A DNA stretch of 64,000 nt from Vreelandella neptunia. Lineage in GTDB: Bacteria; Pseudomonadota; Gammaproteobacteria; Pseudomonadales; Halomonadaceae. Below, one piece after another: positions 36,546-45,204 of the stretch (position 1 is the stretch's first letter; the number at the start of each line of letters is the position of its first letter). A program made the position numbers and the translations under genes. The stretch spans positions 248,001 through 312,000 of the forward strand of contig NZ_JHQL01000004.1 in NCBI RefSeq assembly GCF_000712975.1, read 5' to 3'. Under the pieces are notes generated by a model that searched no databases, was not told the DNA's origin, and worked only from the letters and a program-made list of their open reading frames with translations.

Positions 36546-36918
36546 GGCTAGCACTCCATCAATCACATATCGACGTAATCAATGCTAACCAAGCAAAGTA
36601 AAAGCTCAAGCGCACGCTTCTTTCACAGCAATTAATGCACTATATATTGATTATCAATGTGTATTATTTTGAAGAAATGACGCGCGCAAAGAGCAAGAAA
36701 TTTCAGAGACTTAAAGAATTAACAAAATTTAACAAATTCTACAGAAATGCGGCAAAGGCAACCGAAACGGGGCAATAATAATAAGAATAATAATATTGTT
36801 ATTCTTATTATTATTGGTGGATATCTGCATTAGTAACGGACTGCTCGCTGGTTCCTTAACCACTGGCAACGAAGCACGAGCATCAGCGCAGCCAACTATA
36901 ATCAAGGAATTTTTCTAT
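36546..36918. other. AT-rich non-coding region upstream of the replication/transfer operon
   Basis: No gene is visible. The region is strongly A+T-rich (36600-36830) and contains one striking hairpin (36773-36816). Such a stretch next to a replication-type gene could be a plasmid replication origin or the operon promoter. I see no iteron series. Confidence 0.5.
36773..36816. repeat. 18-bp perfect inverted repeat of A/T, 8-nt loop
   Basis: Left arm 36773-36790 and right arm 36799-36816 are perfect reverse complements made of AAT/TAA-type triplets, with loop taatattg. Unlike a normal terminator there is almost no G or C in the stem. Candidate origin element or protein-binding site. Confidence 0.7.
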
Positions 36919-37165
36919 TGGCTTTGAATTCGGTCTAGCTTCGAGACAAGATCTTCCGCCCTAAGATGCGTATACCATCTCAACATCTGCATAGACTTAT
37001 GCCCACTGATCGCCGCGACCTCTTGGTCGGGGGGCCACGCTTACCGTCTCGGCCAAGTTCACCGAAGGGCACCAGGCCGCGGTCGAGTGGACGCACCGGA
37101 TTGTTCAGCGCCTGTTTGAACACCTCGATGGCGGCTTGGGTCAGAGGCACAGGAGGACTTCGTTG
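36919..37165 (-). pseudogene. Decayed tyrosine integrase C-terminal region with internal deletion
   Basis: Bases 36928-37025 parallel 39238-39340 of the intact integrase (ctagctt, gacaagatcttccgccct, agatgcgtatacc, ctcaacatctgcat). The match then jumps to the region equivalent to 39462-39560 (caccgaag, caccagg, ttgttcagcgcctg, gtgg-cggc-tgggtcag). So a relative of the right-end integrase lost its central catalytic part. With the intact gene it brackets the KAP NTPase gene. Confidence 0.75.
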
Positions 37166-37220
37166 TTCTAAAACTCCTTCCTGGAAAATCTAATATTTAA
37201 CAATCTTCCTTTAACATAAA

Positions 37221-39092
37221 CTATTGGTCCTCTGAAAGCTCTCTTAAAATCTTTGGTATAACCCTACTAATACGAAGAGACTGGAACCCAGATTCAGCGG
37301 CAACCCTCCTTTCCAGCTCGTTATATACTTCTATTACCCATTCCTTTTCGACTTTAAGATCATGCTCTATTCGGCTGTGAGAATACCTGTTCGCAAGCGC
37401 TAGAGAGATATATCGCCAATTCTGCTTTGGAGAACTCAACCATACCTCTACAAACTCTTCGGCTTGGATATGATTAAACAATGGTATCATTGCATATTTA
37501 TTTTCCCCATTACTAGTAGGGGACACCTTCTCCAAAAATTGCTTTGCATCATTCAGCATAAGGATTTTAAGGTCGCCCCATATTTTTGGAATCTGATATT
37601 CTAACGCCTTCTCCCGGGCCATTATCAAATGATCCCATACGGCCTTGAAATAATCTGCTGCGGACTCTGAAACCCAATACCCCATTCCATCGTACGAACG
37701 ATTAAATTCTTCATACCATTGCCAGTCCGTACCTCTGGGAGGAAGATCACCTGATTTTAGCAAATCGTCTATATAGGCCATACAGGATGCTGTTAATTCT
37801 TCAAGACTTCCTGACTCTATGCCTTTTTCGACCATCATCATTTTTAGTGAAAAAATGTGGAGCATTTCTCCGGAGTTGGTCACTGATCGCTCTGCAAACT
37901 GTCGATTCATCTTTTCTCTTGCCGCTTCAACGGCTGTATCATCAATCTCATCGAAGTTAATTACCACTTTCCATGGAGGAGCTTCTGACGGCTCAATAAA
38001 GTAAGAAGAACTATCTAGGCATTCCTGAATTGCTGCCTCTGGATACCGACCTTCAAAAAGCATTGAAAAAATAACATTATCGCTCAACAAAGAGCTCGCC
38101 AAGTCGATGGAATTATACCTTTCATCGGCTATCATTAAATTCGGCTTTTCGGGCTTTTCATCCTTACTTAACCCTAATTTTAAGTGATATCCCATGATGA
38201 CACGCTGTCTATCTCTTAGCGAATCGCGATCGAGACGAGACATACGAGTCTCAATATCTATTGCCGTAAAAAACTTAACCAGTTCGCTCATTGCGCTTGA
38301 GTTCGATAAGTGTTTATCCGTCAAACAATGAGACAGGCGACCAACATCCTCAATAACATGACGCAAAACACGGAGCGATTGAACTTCTGACGAACTAAAA
38401 GTTTCGAGAATATCTTTTCGATATCTAGAAACAAACTTTTTCGCCCGCCGATCTATATTCTTCTCAAGGAATGAGACAAATGCCTCATCAACAAGGGCTT
38501 CAACACGAACCGTTTGTCCGAATACTTTCTCCTTCATGACGAAAAACTCTTTCGCCACTTCTTCATCATGAGCTATTGCTACAACGCGGAATTTATGATG
38601 CTCAACATACGAATTAATCACTCCAAGCAGGTCTTTTATCACTAAACCGCTTCGCTCAATATCATCAAATATCAAGGTACGATCAGGCTTTATGTCACGC
38701 TTGAATATAGCGTTAAAGACGCTTGGTGTGAGACCGGCTAATGCGAAAAATCCTCCACCTGCTGCCACTTTTTCACTTGCTTGGTTCAGCGACGCGCTCG
38801 CTTTCGATAACTTAGGTGAAGCAACAGCCATAACTTCAGCATGTAGCTGTTCGACTGTTTGCACACCAAACAAGCTTACGTAATACCGTTTTTCTTCAGA
38901 AATACACTTGAGAACCTGATAGGTTTTTCCGGCGCCCCATTCGCCTGTAACAAGCACAGCATATCCAGGCTCTTCAAGAGACTGATAGAAACTCAGATAT
39001 TCCTCAAGGTGAGTTGCCATTTTTACTTTCCGCTTCTCGGTTTGGGCAAAATCAACGGCTCTTTTATACAATCCACTCAGCTTTTTCAGCAT
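37221..39092 (-). CDS. KAP-family P-loop NTPase, candidate defence protein
   Basis: Start at ATG 39092 (M-L-K-K-L-S-G-L-Y) behind aaagg; the longer frame begins in unrelated sequence. The 623-residue protein has the KAP Walker A V-T-G-E-W-G-A-G-K-T (about 48-57) and Walker B T-L-I-F-D-D-I-E-R-S near 135-145. Many KAP NTPases have membrane segments inserted in the ATPase domain; here only a weak Gly/Ala/Phe-rich stretch (G-G-G-F-F-A-L-A-G-L) is seen. KAP NTPases include PifA, which blocks T7 growth. The gene is much more AT-rich than its surroundings and stands alone between an integrase and an integrase remnant, so it is recently acquired cargo. Its activity is inferred. Confidence 0.75.
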   Translation of the reverse strand: MLKKLSGLYKRAVDFAQTEKRKVKMATHLEEYLSFYQSLEEPGYAVLVTGEWGAGKTYQVLKCISEEKRYYVSLFGVQTVEQLHAEVMAVASPKLSKASASLNQASEKVAAGGGFFALAGLTPSVFNAIFKRDIKPDRTLIFDDIERSGLVIKDLLGVINSYVEHHKFRVVAIAHDEEVAKEFFVMKEKVFGQTVRVEALVDEAFVSFLEKNIDRRAKKFVSRYRKDILETFSSSEVQSLRVLRHVIEDVGRLSHCLTDKHLSNSSAMSELVKFFTAIDIETRMSRLDRDSLRDRQRVIMGYHLKLGLSKDEKPEKPNLMIADERYNSIDLASSLLSDNVIFSMLFEGRYPEAAIQECLDSSSYFIEPSEAPPWKVVINFDEIDDTAVEAAREKMNRQFAERSVTNSGEMLHIFSLKMMMVEKGIESGSLEELTASCMAYIDDLLKSGDLPPRGTDWQWYEEFNRSYDGMGYWVSESAADYFKAVWDHLIMAREKALEYQIPKIWGDLKILMLNDAKQFLEKVSPTSNGENKYAMIPLFNHIQAEEFVEVWLSSPKQNWRYISLALANRYSHSRIEHDLKVEKEWVIEVYNELERRVAAESGFQSLRISRVIPKILRELSEDQ

Positions 39093-39226
39093 GCAACAAC
39101 CTTTGACAACTGAATCGCCCCCCGGTCTTCTAGACACCCGTCAGGCTCTGGGTATAACGCCGTTCGTACTCCATCGCGCAGCTTAAGACGCCTATTCAGC
39201 CCTGTCCTTTCCTAAAAGAATCATAG

Positions 39227-40288
39227 TCAAAACCTTTTTATACGATCTAGCTTATCGACAAGATCTTCCGCCCTCAGATGCGTATACCGCCTCAACATCT
39301 GCATGGACTTGTGACCACTGATTGCTGCAACCTCCTGGTCAGAAAGCCCTGCTTCTACTAATCGGCTGACCGCCTCATGTCTTAAGTCGTGGAAGCGGAA
39401 GTCATCGAGTCCGGCCTTCTTCTTCGCCTGGTTCCATAGCTTGGTGTAGGCGTAGGGACCGCGCTTTCCGTCCCTACCAGGCTCACCGAAGAACACCAGG
39501 TCACAGTCGGGCGGGCGCACCGGGTTGTTCAGCGCCTGCTTGAACACTTCGGTGGCGGCCTGGGTCAGCGGTACCAGGCGGGCTTCGTTGTTCTTGGTGT
39601 CGGTAAGGCGCACCACGCGGCGTTTCACGTCGACCTGGGAGCGGGTGAGGGTCAGGATCTCCGACGAGCGCATGCCCGTCTCCAGAGCGATTCTGGCGAT
39701 CCAGGCCAGCATGGGGTTGCTGTGCTGCCTCAGGACGGCGAACAGGCGTTTTTCCTCATCGGGACTCAGGCGGCGGTCGCGTCCTTCTCCCGGGCTCGGC
39801 TTGCGGATGTTCTGGACGGGGTTGTAGGTCAGGCCCAGACCCCATTCCTGGATGGCCACGGTGTAGAGATGGCCGAGCAAGGCGAGCTCCAGGCGCACGG
39901 TATTGGCGCTGATAGGCTGGCCACGATGGCCAATGCTGTTCAGGCGGGTGTCACGGAAGTTGGCAATCAGCTCCGGCGTCAGGGCCGCGAGTGAGTACTT
40001 GCCCAAGTGCTCGATCAGCGTTCTGGCCTTGTTGCGCTCGCTCGTCTGGGTGCTGGGTTTCTTGGTGGGGGTGACATCGGCCAGGTAGCGCTTGAGGGCG
40101 GCTTCGAGCGTCATGCGCTCCGAGGCGCTGCGCTGGATATAGACGCCACGCACCATTTCGTCTTCGGTGCGGCGTGCCCAGTCCTGGGCGTCACGCTTGG
40201 TGCGGAAGGTCTTGGCGGTGGTGGGCCAGCCGGTCTTGCGGATGACGGCTTTCCAACTGCCGGCGGGGGTCTTGACGATGGTGGCCAT
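39227..40288 (-). CDS. Tyrosine integrase of the right island
   Basis: The 353-residue protein is complete: an N-terminal AP2-like arm-binding region (S-W-K-A-V-I-R-K-T-G-W-P, K-R-D-A-Q-D-W-A-R), a core-binding domain, and the catalytic residues Arg207 (T-G-M-R-S-S-E), Lys232, His300 and Arg303 (F-H-D-L-R-H-E), His326 (S-G-H-K-S-M) and Tyr335 (R-R-Y-T-H). It lies 97 bp from the 3' end of the tRNA that is its presumed target. It should catalyse integration and excision at the 48-bp core. Its sequence differs from the integrase fragments at 2118 and 24003, so at least two integrase types used the same tRNA. Confidence 0.92.
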   Translation of the reverse strand: MATIVKTPAGSWKAVIRKTGWPTTAKTFRTKRDAQDWARRTEDEMVRGVYIQRSASERMTLEAALKRYLADVTPTKKPSTQTSERNKARTLIEHLGKYSLAALTPELIANFRDTRLNSIGHRGQPISANTVRLELALLGHLYTVAIQEWGLGLTYNPVQNIRKPSPGEGRDRRLSPDEEKRLFAVLRQHSNPMLAWIARIALETGMRSSEILTLTRSQVDVKRRVVRLTDTKNNEARLVPLTQAATEVFKQALNNPVRPPDCDLVFFGEPGRDGKRGPYAYTKLWNQAKKKAGLDDFRFHDLRHEAVSRLVEAGLSDQEVAAISGHKSMQMLRRYTHLRAEDLVDKLDRIKRF

Positions 40289-40383
40289 GAAGGTCTCCAG
40301 GGGGCTGAAGGATCGGCACTGTACCGAAACTGTACCCTTGGACTATGGGACTCACCACAGAAAATTCTTAAGTAGTTGATCTG

Positions 40384-40462
<79 letters not shown>

Positions 40463-40604
40463 GCAAAGCGTGCATATAATAGCGAATGTGTTCGGGCGAG
40501 GCTACCCCCTGTAGCGCTATCTTGTGGCAATAGCAGCAATTTTTTAGGGGCACTTATTGAAAAGTATGGGGTCTGGTAGTGAGTTCCTACTGCGGAGACG
40601 CGCT

Positions 40605-41180
40605 GTGAAAGCTTTGATTGCTCTTATCCCGCTATTGTTGGCGGTGCCGGTACATGCGGATTGGCAGCTAGATCCTGGTCAGTCGCGGGTACAAGCGTCT
40701 ATTACCCAATTAGATGGCGACGCCCCACAAACCCATCACCATCAGGTGAATAATTTGCAGGGCGATATTTCTGCCGATGGCACCCTGCGCCTGCCGTTGC
40801 GTTTGAGCCAAACGGATTTGCTGACTCGCTTTGGTGATTTGCCGCCGTGGGTGGGGTTACTGGCCAATACCACGCTGGTCACGCTGGTTGCGCAAATGCC
40901 ACCCGAGCGGTTGGATGGCTTAGACATTGGTGAATCCATGGTGGAAACGCTTAGCTTTCGGGTGCAAACCGATTTGATCAACCAGGAAGAAGCGGTACCG
41001 CTGCGCTTTACCCGTGAAGGGCTGAACGAGGTGCGTGTTACCCATGCTGAACCGATGGCGATGGATGGCCGCGCGCTGATGGCTAACAGCACGGTGCGAA
41101 CCGTGCTGTCGTTGCTGGGCTATCAGGAGATTGACGAGCATGTACCGGTCACCTTGAATGCGCTGCTGGTGAACCGCTAG
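40605..41180 (+). CDS. YceI-like periplasmic protein
   Basis: GTG 40605 is preferred: ggag lies 7 bases upstream and the product then starts with a standard signal peptide, M-K-A-L-I-A-L-I-P-L-L-L-A-V-P-V-H-A, cleaved before D-W. Upstream TTG/ATG starts (40557, 40566) would bury the leader. The mature 170 residues begin D-W-Q-L-D-P-G-Q-S-R-V-Q-A-S and show the YceI beta-barrel pattern. YceI proteins bind polyisoprenoid lipids in the periplasm and are often stress-related. It is the first gene outside the islands. Confidence 0.65.
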   Translation: MKALIALIPLLLAVPVHADWQLDPGQSRVQASITQLDGDAPQTHHHQVNNLQGDISADGTLRLPLRLSQTDLLTRFGDLPPWVGLLANTTLVTLVAQMPPERLDGLDIGESMVETLSFRVQTDLINQEEAVPLRFTREGLNEVRVTHAEPMAMDGRALMANSTVRTVLSLLGYQEIDEHVPVTLNALLVNR

Positions 41181-41202
41181 TACGCTGTCAATCCCTCTCC
41201 TT

Positions 41203-43038
41203 TCAGTGGCTGAGTGTCTCCACATCTCCTGCCAGGGCAGCGCCGGTTTGTACTCGCCACTGGGCAGCATAGTGGCCATCAGCCGCCAGCAGACTTGCGT
41301 GGTTGCCGCGTTCAGCCACTTGGCCTTTCTCAATCACCACGATTTCATCGGCATGCACAATGGTCGAAAGCCGGTGGGCAATCATAATCACCGTGCGGCC
41401 ATGGGCGATGCGTTTTAGCGAACGCTGAATAGCAGCTTCAGTTTCGTTATCCACCGCGCTAGTGGCTTCATCCAGCACTAGAATCGGCGGATCTTTAAGC
41501 AGCGCCCTGGCCAGCGAAAGCCGCTGACGCTGTCCGCCAGAGAGTAATACCCCTCGCTCGCCAACCGGGGTTTCCAACCCTTGGGGCAGCGTTTCAATAA
41601 AGCTCCAGGCTTCGGCGGTTTTGGCGGCGTCAATAATCTCGGCCTCCGAGGCATCGGGTTTGCCGTAAGCAATGTTATCGCGAATGCTGCCTTCAAACAG
41701 GTATACGTCCTGGCTCACCAACCCTATCGCTTGGCGCAGCGAGTGCATGCTGACCTCCGTGATCGGCTGACCATCGACCAGTACGCGACCGCTGGCAGGG
41801 TCGTAAAAGCGCAGCAGCAATTTGATCAGGGTCGATTTGCCGGAACCGGTAGCGCCTACCAACGCTAGGGTGTTGCCTGCGGGCACGTGGAGATCTACGC
41901 CACTCACCCCCACCTGGCTCGCGGCATAGTGGAAGCTCACGGCTTCGAAGCGCACTTCGCCTTTCACGGGCGCAGTAAGAGGCGTTGTACTCTCATCTTT
42001 CACCGTAATTGGCACTTCCAATAGGTCAAGAATACGCTTGGTGCTGGCCATTGCGCGCTCGAACAGGTCAATCACTTGGGCAAGTCCAGTGAGCGGCCAC
42101 AGCAAACGCTGGGTAAGGAAAACCAGGACGCCATAAGCACCTACATTCAGGCTGCCGTTCAGCGCCATCATGCCGCCGACGGTAAAGGTGGCGAGAAAGC
42201 CCGCCAAAATCGCCATACGGATCACAGGTATAAACGCGGAGCTGACCTTTATCGCCCGGCGGTTGGCTTCTAAATAGGCTTCGCTGGCATCACGGAGGCG
42301 CTCGGCTTCCCGTGTTTCACTGGTAAAGCTTTTGATAGTGGCAATGCCGCTTAGATTATTAGAAAGGCGGCTGGCAAGGTCACCAACTTTTTCACGCACA
42401 TCGCTGTACAGCGGCCCAGCTTTACGTTGGAAGAAGAAGGCACCCCAAATGATCAGTGGGATTGGGGTAAACGCCAATAAAGCGATAAGCGGCGACAGCA
42501 CAAAGAACACCGCACCCACCGCTACTACGGTCACGCCCACTTGAATCAGCGCATTGGCACCGCCGTCCAGGAAACGCTCCAGCTGGTTCACGTCGTCGTT
42601 CATGGTGGCAACGAGCTGACCGGAGCTTTTTGATTCAAAAAATGCCATGTCCAATCGCTGGGCATGCTCGTAGGTGTCCTGGCGCATATCCGCCTGTAGC
42701 CGCTGGGCAAGGTTGCGCCAGAGAATTTGGAATAGGTACTCGAACAGCGACTCCCCCGCCCAGATAAAGAACGTCAGCACCGCCAGAATGGTGATTTGTT
42801 GATGGGGCGTTTCAAACCCCAGCCGCGCTACAAAGCTGTTTTCCTGATTTACCACCACATCAATCGCCACACCGATCAGAATTTCCGGAGCGATATCAAA
42901 TAGCTTATTAATAATGGAGCAGGCGGTGGCCGCAGCAATCCGCCGCCGATAACCTCTGGCATAGCGCAGCAGCCGCACGAGCGCTTGAAAGCTTTGGTTT
43001 GAAGACGTCGCTTGAGCGTGAGGTGGTGAAGAAGCCAC
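41203..43038 (-). CDS. ABC exporter, fused permease-ATPase (ABCB/MsbA type)
   Basis: Opens at GTG 43038 behind aaagg. The 611-residue protein has an N-terminal membrane domain with six segments (about 30-330) and a C-terminal ATPase: Walker A G-A-T-G-S-G-K-S-T, Q-loop, signature L-S-G-G-Q-R-Q-R and Walker B I-L-V-L-D-E-A-T-S. Such half-transporters work as homodimers exporting lipids, peptides, drugs or siderophores. It lies 74 bp downstream of the siderophore importer ATPase on the same strand, so it may be the last gene of the iron operon; a link to siderophore release or export is plausible. Confidence 0.85.
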   Translation of the reverse strand: MASSPPHAQATSSNQSFQALVRLLRYARGYRRRIAAATACSIINKLFDIAPEILIGVAIDVVVNQENSFVARLGFETPHQQITILAVLTFFIWAGESLFEYLFQILWRNLAQRLQADMRQDTYEHAQRLDMAFFESKSSGQLVATMNDDVNQLERFLDGGANALIQVGVTVVAVGAVFFVLSPLIALLAFTPIPLIIWGAFFFQRKAGPLYSDVREKVGDLASRLSNNLSGIATIKSFTSETREAERLRDASEAYLEANRRAIKVSSAFIPVIRMAILAGFLATFTVGGMMALNGSLNVGAYGVLVFLTQRLLWPLTGLAQVIDLFERAMASTKRILDLLEVPITVKDESTTPLTAPVKGEVRFEAVSFHYAASQVGVSGVDLHVPAGNTLALVGATGSGKSTLIKLLLRFYDPASGRVLVDGQPITEVSMHSLRQAIGLVSQDVYLFEGSIRDNIAYGKPDASEAEIIDAAKTAEAWSFIETLPQGLETPVGERGVLLSGGQRQRLSLARALLKDPPILVLDEATSAVDNETEAAIQRSLKRIAHGRTVIMIAHRLSTIVHADEIVVIEKGQVAERGNHASLLAADGHYAAQWRVQTGAALAGDVETLSH

Positions 43039-43112
43039 ATCGGTTCCTTTTAGAAGTTATTGAGAGAATAGAGAGAGAACGAGAACTATGGGCTGAAGTT
43101 ACTGAGTGGCAC

Positions 43113-43997
43113 TTATGCCGACTGAGCCACGCGACGCACGTTAGCCAGCAAGGGGCTGCCGGTATCCGGGTCAAGCAGCAGCGTGCAATCTACCTGGTAA
43201 AGCTCGCGTACCAACTCAGGCGTCACCACCTCAGCGGGCGCCCCCTGAGCAATAATCTGGCCATCGCGCATGGCAATCAGGTTGTCTGAATAACGGCAGG
43301 CACTGGCGAGGTCATGCAATACCATTACGACCGTGCGGCCATGGCAAGCTAAGTGGCGCACTAACTCAAACACTTCAATCTGGTGGCCTAAGTCTAGCGC
43401 AGAGGTCGGCTCATCTAATAGCAGTAGCGGCGTTTGCTGGGCAATAGTCATCGCGATCCAGGCGCGCTGGCGTTGCCCTCCGGAAAGCGCTTCTAACGGC
43501 CGGTCGGCGAGGTCTTCCAAACCAGCAGCATCGAGCGCGTATTGCACCACGCGCTGGTCTTCCGCCGACCATTGACGCAGCCAGCCTTGGTGGGGCTGGC
43601 GGCCAAAGCGAATCAATTCAGTGACGGTTAGCCCTTCTGGAGCCACCGCCTCCTGGGGCAACAGTGCTAACTGGGTGGCTAACTGACGCGCAGGCAGGCG
43701 TTGAATATCCTGACTATCCAGCAGTACCGCACCGCTGTCTGGTTTGTGCAAACGAGCAAGGCCAGAAAGTAGCGTTGATTTACCGCAGCCGTTAGGGCCA
43801 ACAATGGCAGTAACCTGCCCGCTGGGCAGGCTAACGCCCAGGTCTTCAATCACTCGGCGCTGGCCATAGCTCATGCACAGCGCATTGGTGGCAAGCATTG
43901 GTGAAACATGCTCTGGTGAAACATGCTCGGGGGAAATAAGTTCTGGTGAAATATGTTCTGCTGAAATAAGTTCTGGCGAAAGAGACGAGTTGTTCAT
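43113..43997 (-). CDS. Iron-siderophore ABC transporter ATPase (FepC/FecE-like)
   Basis: ATG 43997 overlaps the permease stop (ATGA) and follows cggag; the longer frame to 44030 is inside the permease gene. The 294-residue protein has Walker A V-G-P-N-G-C-G-K-S-T, signature L-S-G-G-Q-R-Q-R, Walker B L-L-L-L-D-E-P-T-S-A-L-D and the H-loop V-L-H-D-L. It powers uptake of ferric siderophore through the two permeases upstream. Its first 30 residues are unusual: five-residue repeats S-P-E-L-I, S-A-E-H-I, S-P-E-L-I, S-P-E-H-V, S-P-E-H-V encoded by 15-bp tandem repeats, absent from ordinary FepC proteins. Confidence 0.88.
   Translation of the reverse strand: MNNSSLSPELISAEHISPELISPEHVSPEHVSPMLATNALCMSYGQRRVIEDLGVSLPSGQVTAIVGPNGCGKSTLLSGLARLHKPDSGAVLLDSQDIQRLPARQLATQLALLPQEAVAPEGLTVTELIRFGRQPHQGWLRQWSAEDQRVVQYALDAAGLEDLADRPLEALSGGQRQRAWIAMTIAQQTPLLLLDEPTSALDLGHQIEVFELVRHLACHGRTVVMVLHDLASACRYSDNLIAMRDGQIIAQGAPAEVVTPELVRELYQVDCTLLLDPDTGSPLLANVRRVAQSA
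43900..43981 (-). repeat. 15-bp tandem repeats in the siderophore ATPase gene start
   Basis: Five and a half imperfect copies of the unit ggtgaaacatgctct. They keep the reading frame and encode the S-P-E-x-x repeats. Copy number could vary by slippage without frameshift. Confidence 0.85.
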
Positions 43998-45145
43998 GGG
44001 CGGCTCCGTTGTGGGCGCATTAATATCCATAGCAGCCAGGGCCCGCCTACCACCGCCGTGACAATGCCCACGGGAATTTCAATCGGTGCCAAGAGAGTGC
44101 GCCCAGCAAGGTCGGCCAGCACCATCACCAGTGCTCCCGCCAGCGTGGCGGCTAGTATGGGCACCTGGCGGGCGCTGGAAAGCGAGCGGGCAATTTCAGG
44201 GCCAATCAGCGCGACCATGCCCACCGGCCCCGCTACGGCAACAGCAAAAGCGGTAAGCACGACAGATAGCATCAGGATCTGTAGCCTGCGGGCTTTGACA
44301 CGAACTCCGAGACCGCTGGCAGTGGCGTCGTTAAAGCGCAGTAGCGTCAGTGAACGCGCCAACGCCAAGGCGGCAATAATCCCCAATGCCAAGCCAATAC
44401 CCAACAATTGCACAGCACCGCCTGGCCGGGCATTGAGTGATCCTACCGTCCATGGGTAGGCGGCATTGGCGGTGTCAATCGCTACCCGTGCCAGCATTAA
44501 TTGAGTGACAGCACCAAACATTGCCCCCACGCCAATGCCCGCGACAATAAATCGATACCCCTGCGTGCCACTGCCTGCCGCGAGGCCAAAGGTAAGCACG
44601 GCGGCGGTCGTCGCCCCAGCCAAGGCCATCGCTGGCGGTGCAATCGACACGCCCATGCCCACAATAGAAGCCACTGCAAACGCCGTCGCACCATTATCAA
44701 TTCCGATAATACCGGGCGTGGCTAGGCGATTGCGTGCCAAGGTTTGCAACAAAATGCCTGAAAGTGCGAACGCCGCTCCGGTAAAGCAAGCAGCGATTAA
44801 ACGAGGCAAACGCAGCTCCTGAACCATAAAGGCCGTCATCATATCGCCCTTACCTAACACGGCAGGAATAACCTCGCTTGGCGCCAGCGGCACGCTACCT
44901 AAGCTTAGATAAAGCAAGCACGCTGCCAGCAGCGCAAGCAACAAACCCATATTGACGGATAGCGCGCGCTTTTCGAGCAAAAAACTATAGCCCCAACGGG
45001 GCAGCGCGATATGCCAGTAGCCCTCTGGCGCTAGTACGCTATCGGCATGTTCCGCGGCATGGTTTGGAACAGCATGGTTTGTAACAGCATGGCTTCGGCG
45101 GGTGGCAACGCCCGTTAAAGACGAATGATTCGCCATTATTTTCAT
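43994..45145 (-). CDS. FecCD-family siderophore permease (FepG-like)
   Basis: 383 residues: after a polar 60-residue N-terminal extension, nine to ten membrane segments of the BtuC/FecCD family follow, with L-R-L-P-R-L-I-A-A-C-F-T-G-A-A-F-A and the late motif L-I-G-P-E-I-A-R. Pairs with the next permease and the ATPase to carry ferric siderophore across the inner membrane. The extension contains N-H-A-V type repeats (H-A-V-T-N-H-A-V-P-N-H-A-A) from 15-bp repeats near 45050-45096; normal FepG proteins lack it. Confidence 0.85.
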   Translation of the reverse strand: MKIMANHSSLTGVATRRSHAVTNHAVPNHAAEHADSVLAPEGYWHIALPRWGYSFLLEKRALSVNMGLLLALLAACLLYLSLGSVPLAPSEVIPAVLGKGDMMTAFMVQELRLPRLIAACFTGAAFALSGILLQTLARNRLATPGIIGIDNGATAFAVASIVGMGVSIAPPAMALAGATTAAVLTFGLAAGSGTQGYRFIVAGIGVGAMFGAVTQLMLARVAIDTANAAYPWTVGSLNARPGGAVQLLGIGLALGIIAALALARSLTLLRFNDATASGLGVRVKARRLQILMLSVVLTAFAVAVAGPVGMVALIGPEIARSLSSARQVPILAATLAGALVMVLADLAGRTLLAPIEIPVGIVTAVVGGPWLLWILMRPQRSRP

Positions 45146-45204
45146 ATCAACACATCACCAAAATGACACCACGATGCCTGATCGGCAGGGTGTTAAAAAA
45201 AGCG

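Noticed and set aside
36966..37193. 75-codon plus-strand frame
   Set aside because: It is the antisense of the decayed integrase fragment.
43900..43981. CRISPR-like array
   Set aside because: Units are contiguous 15-bp repeats without spacers, in frame within a gene; they are coding tandem repeats.
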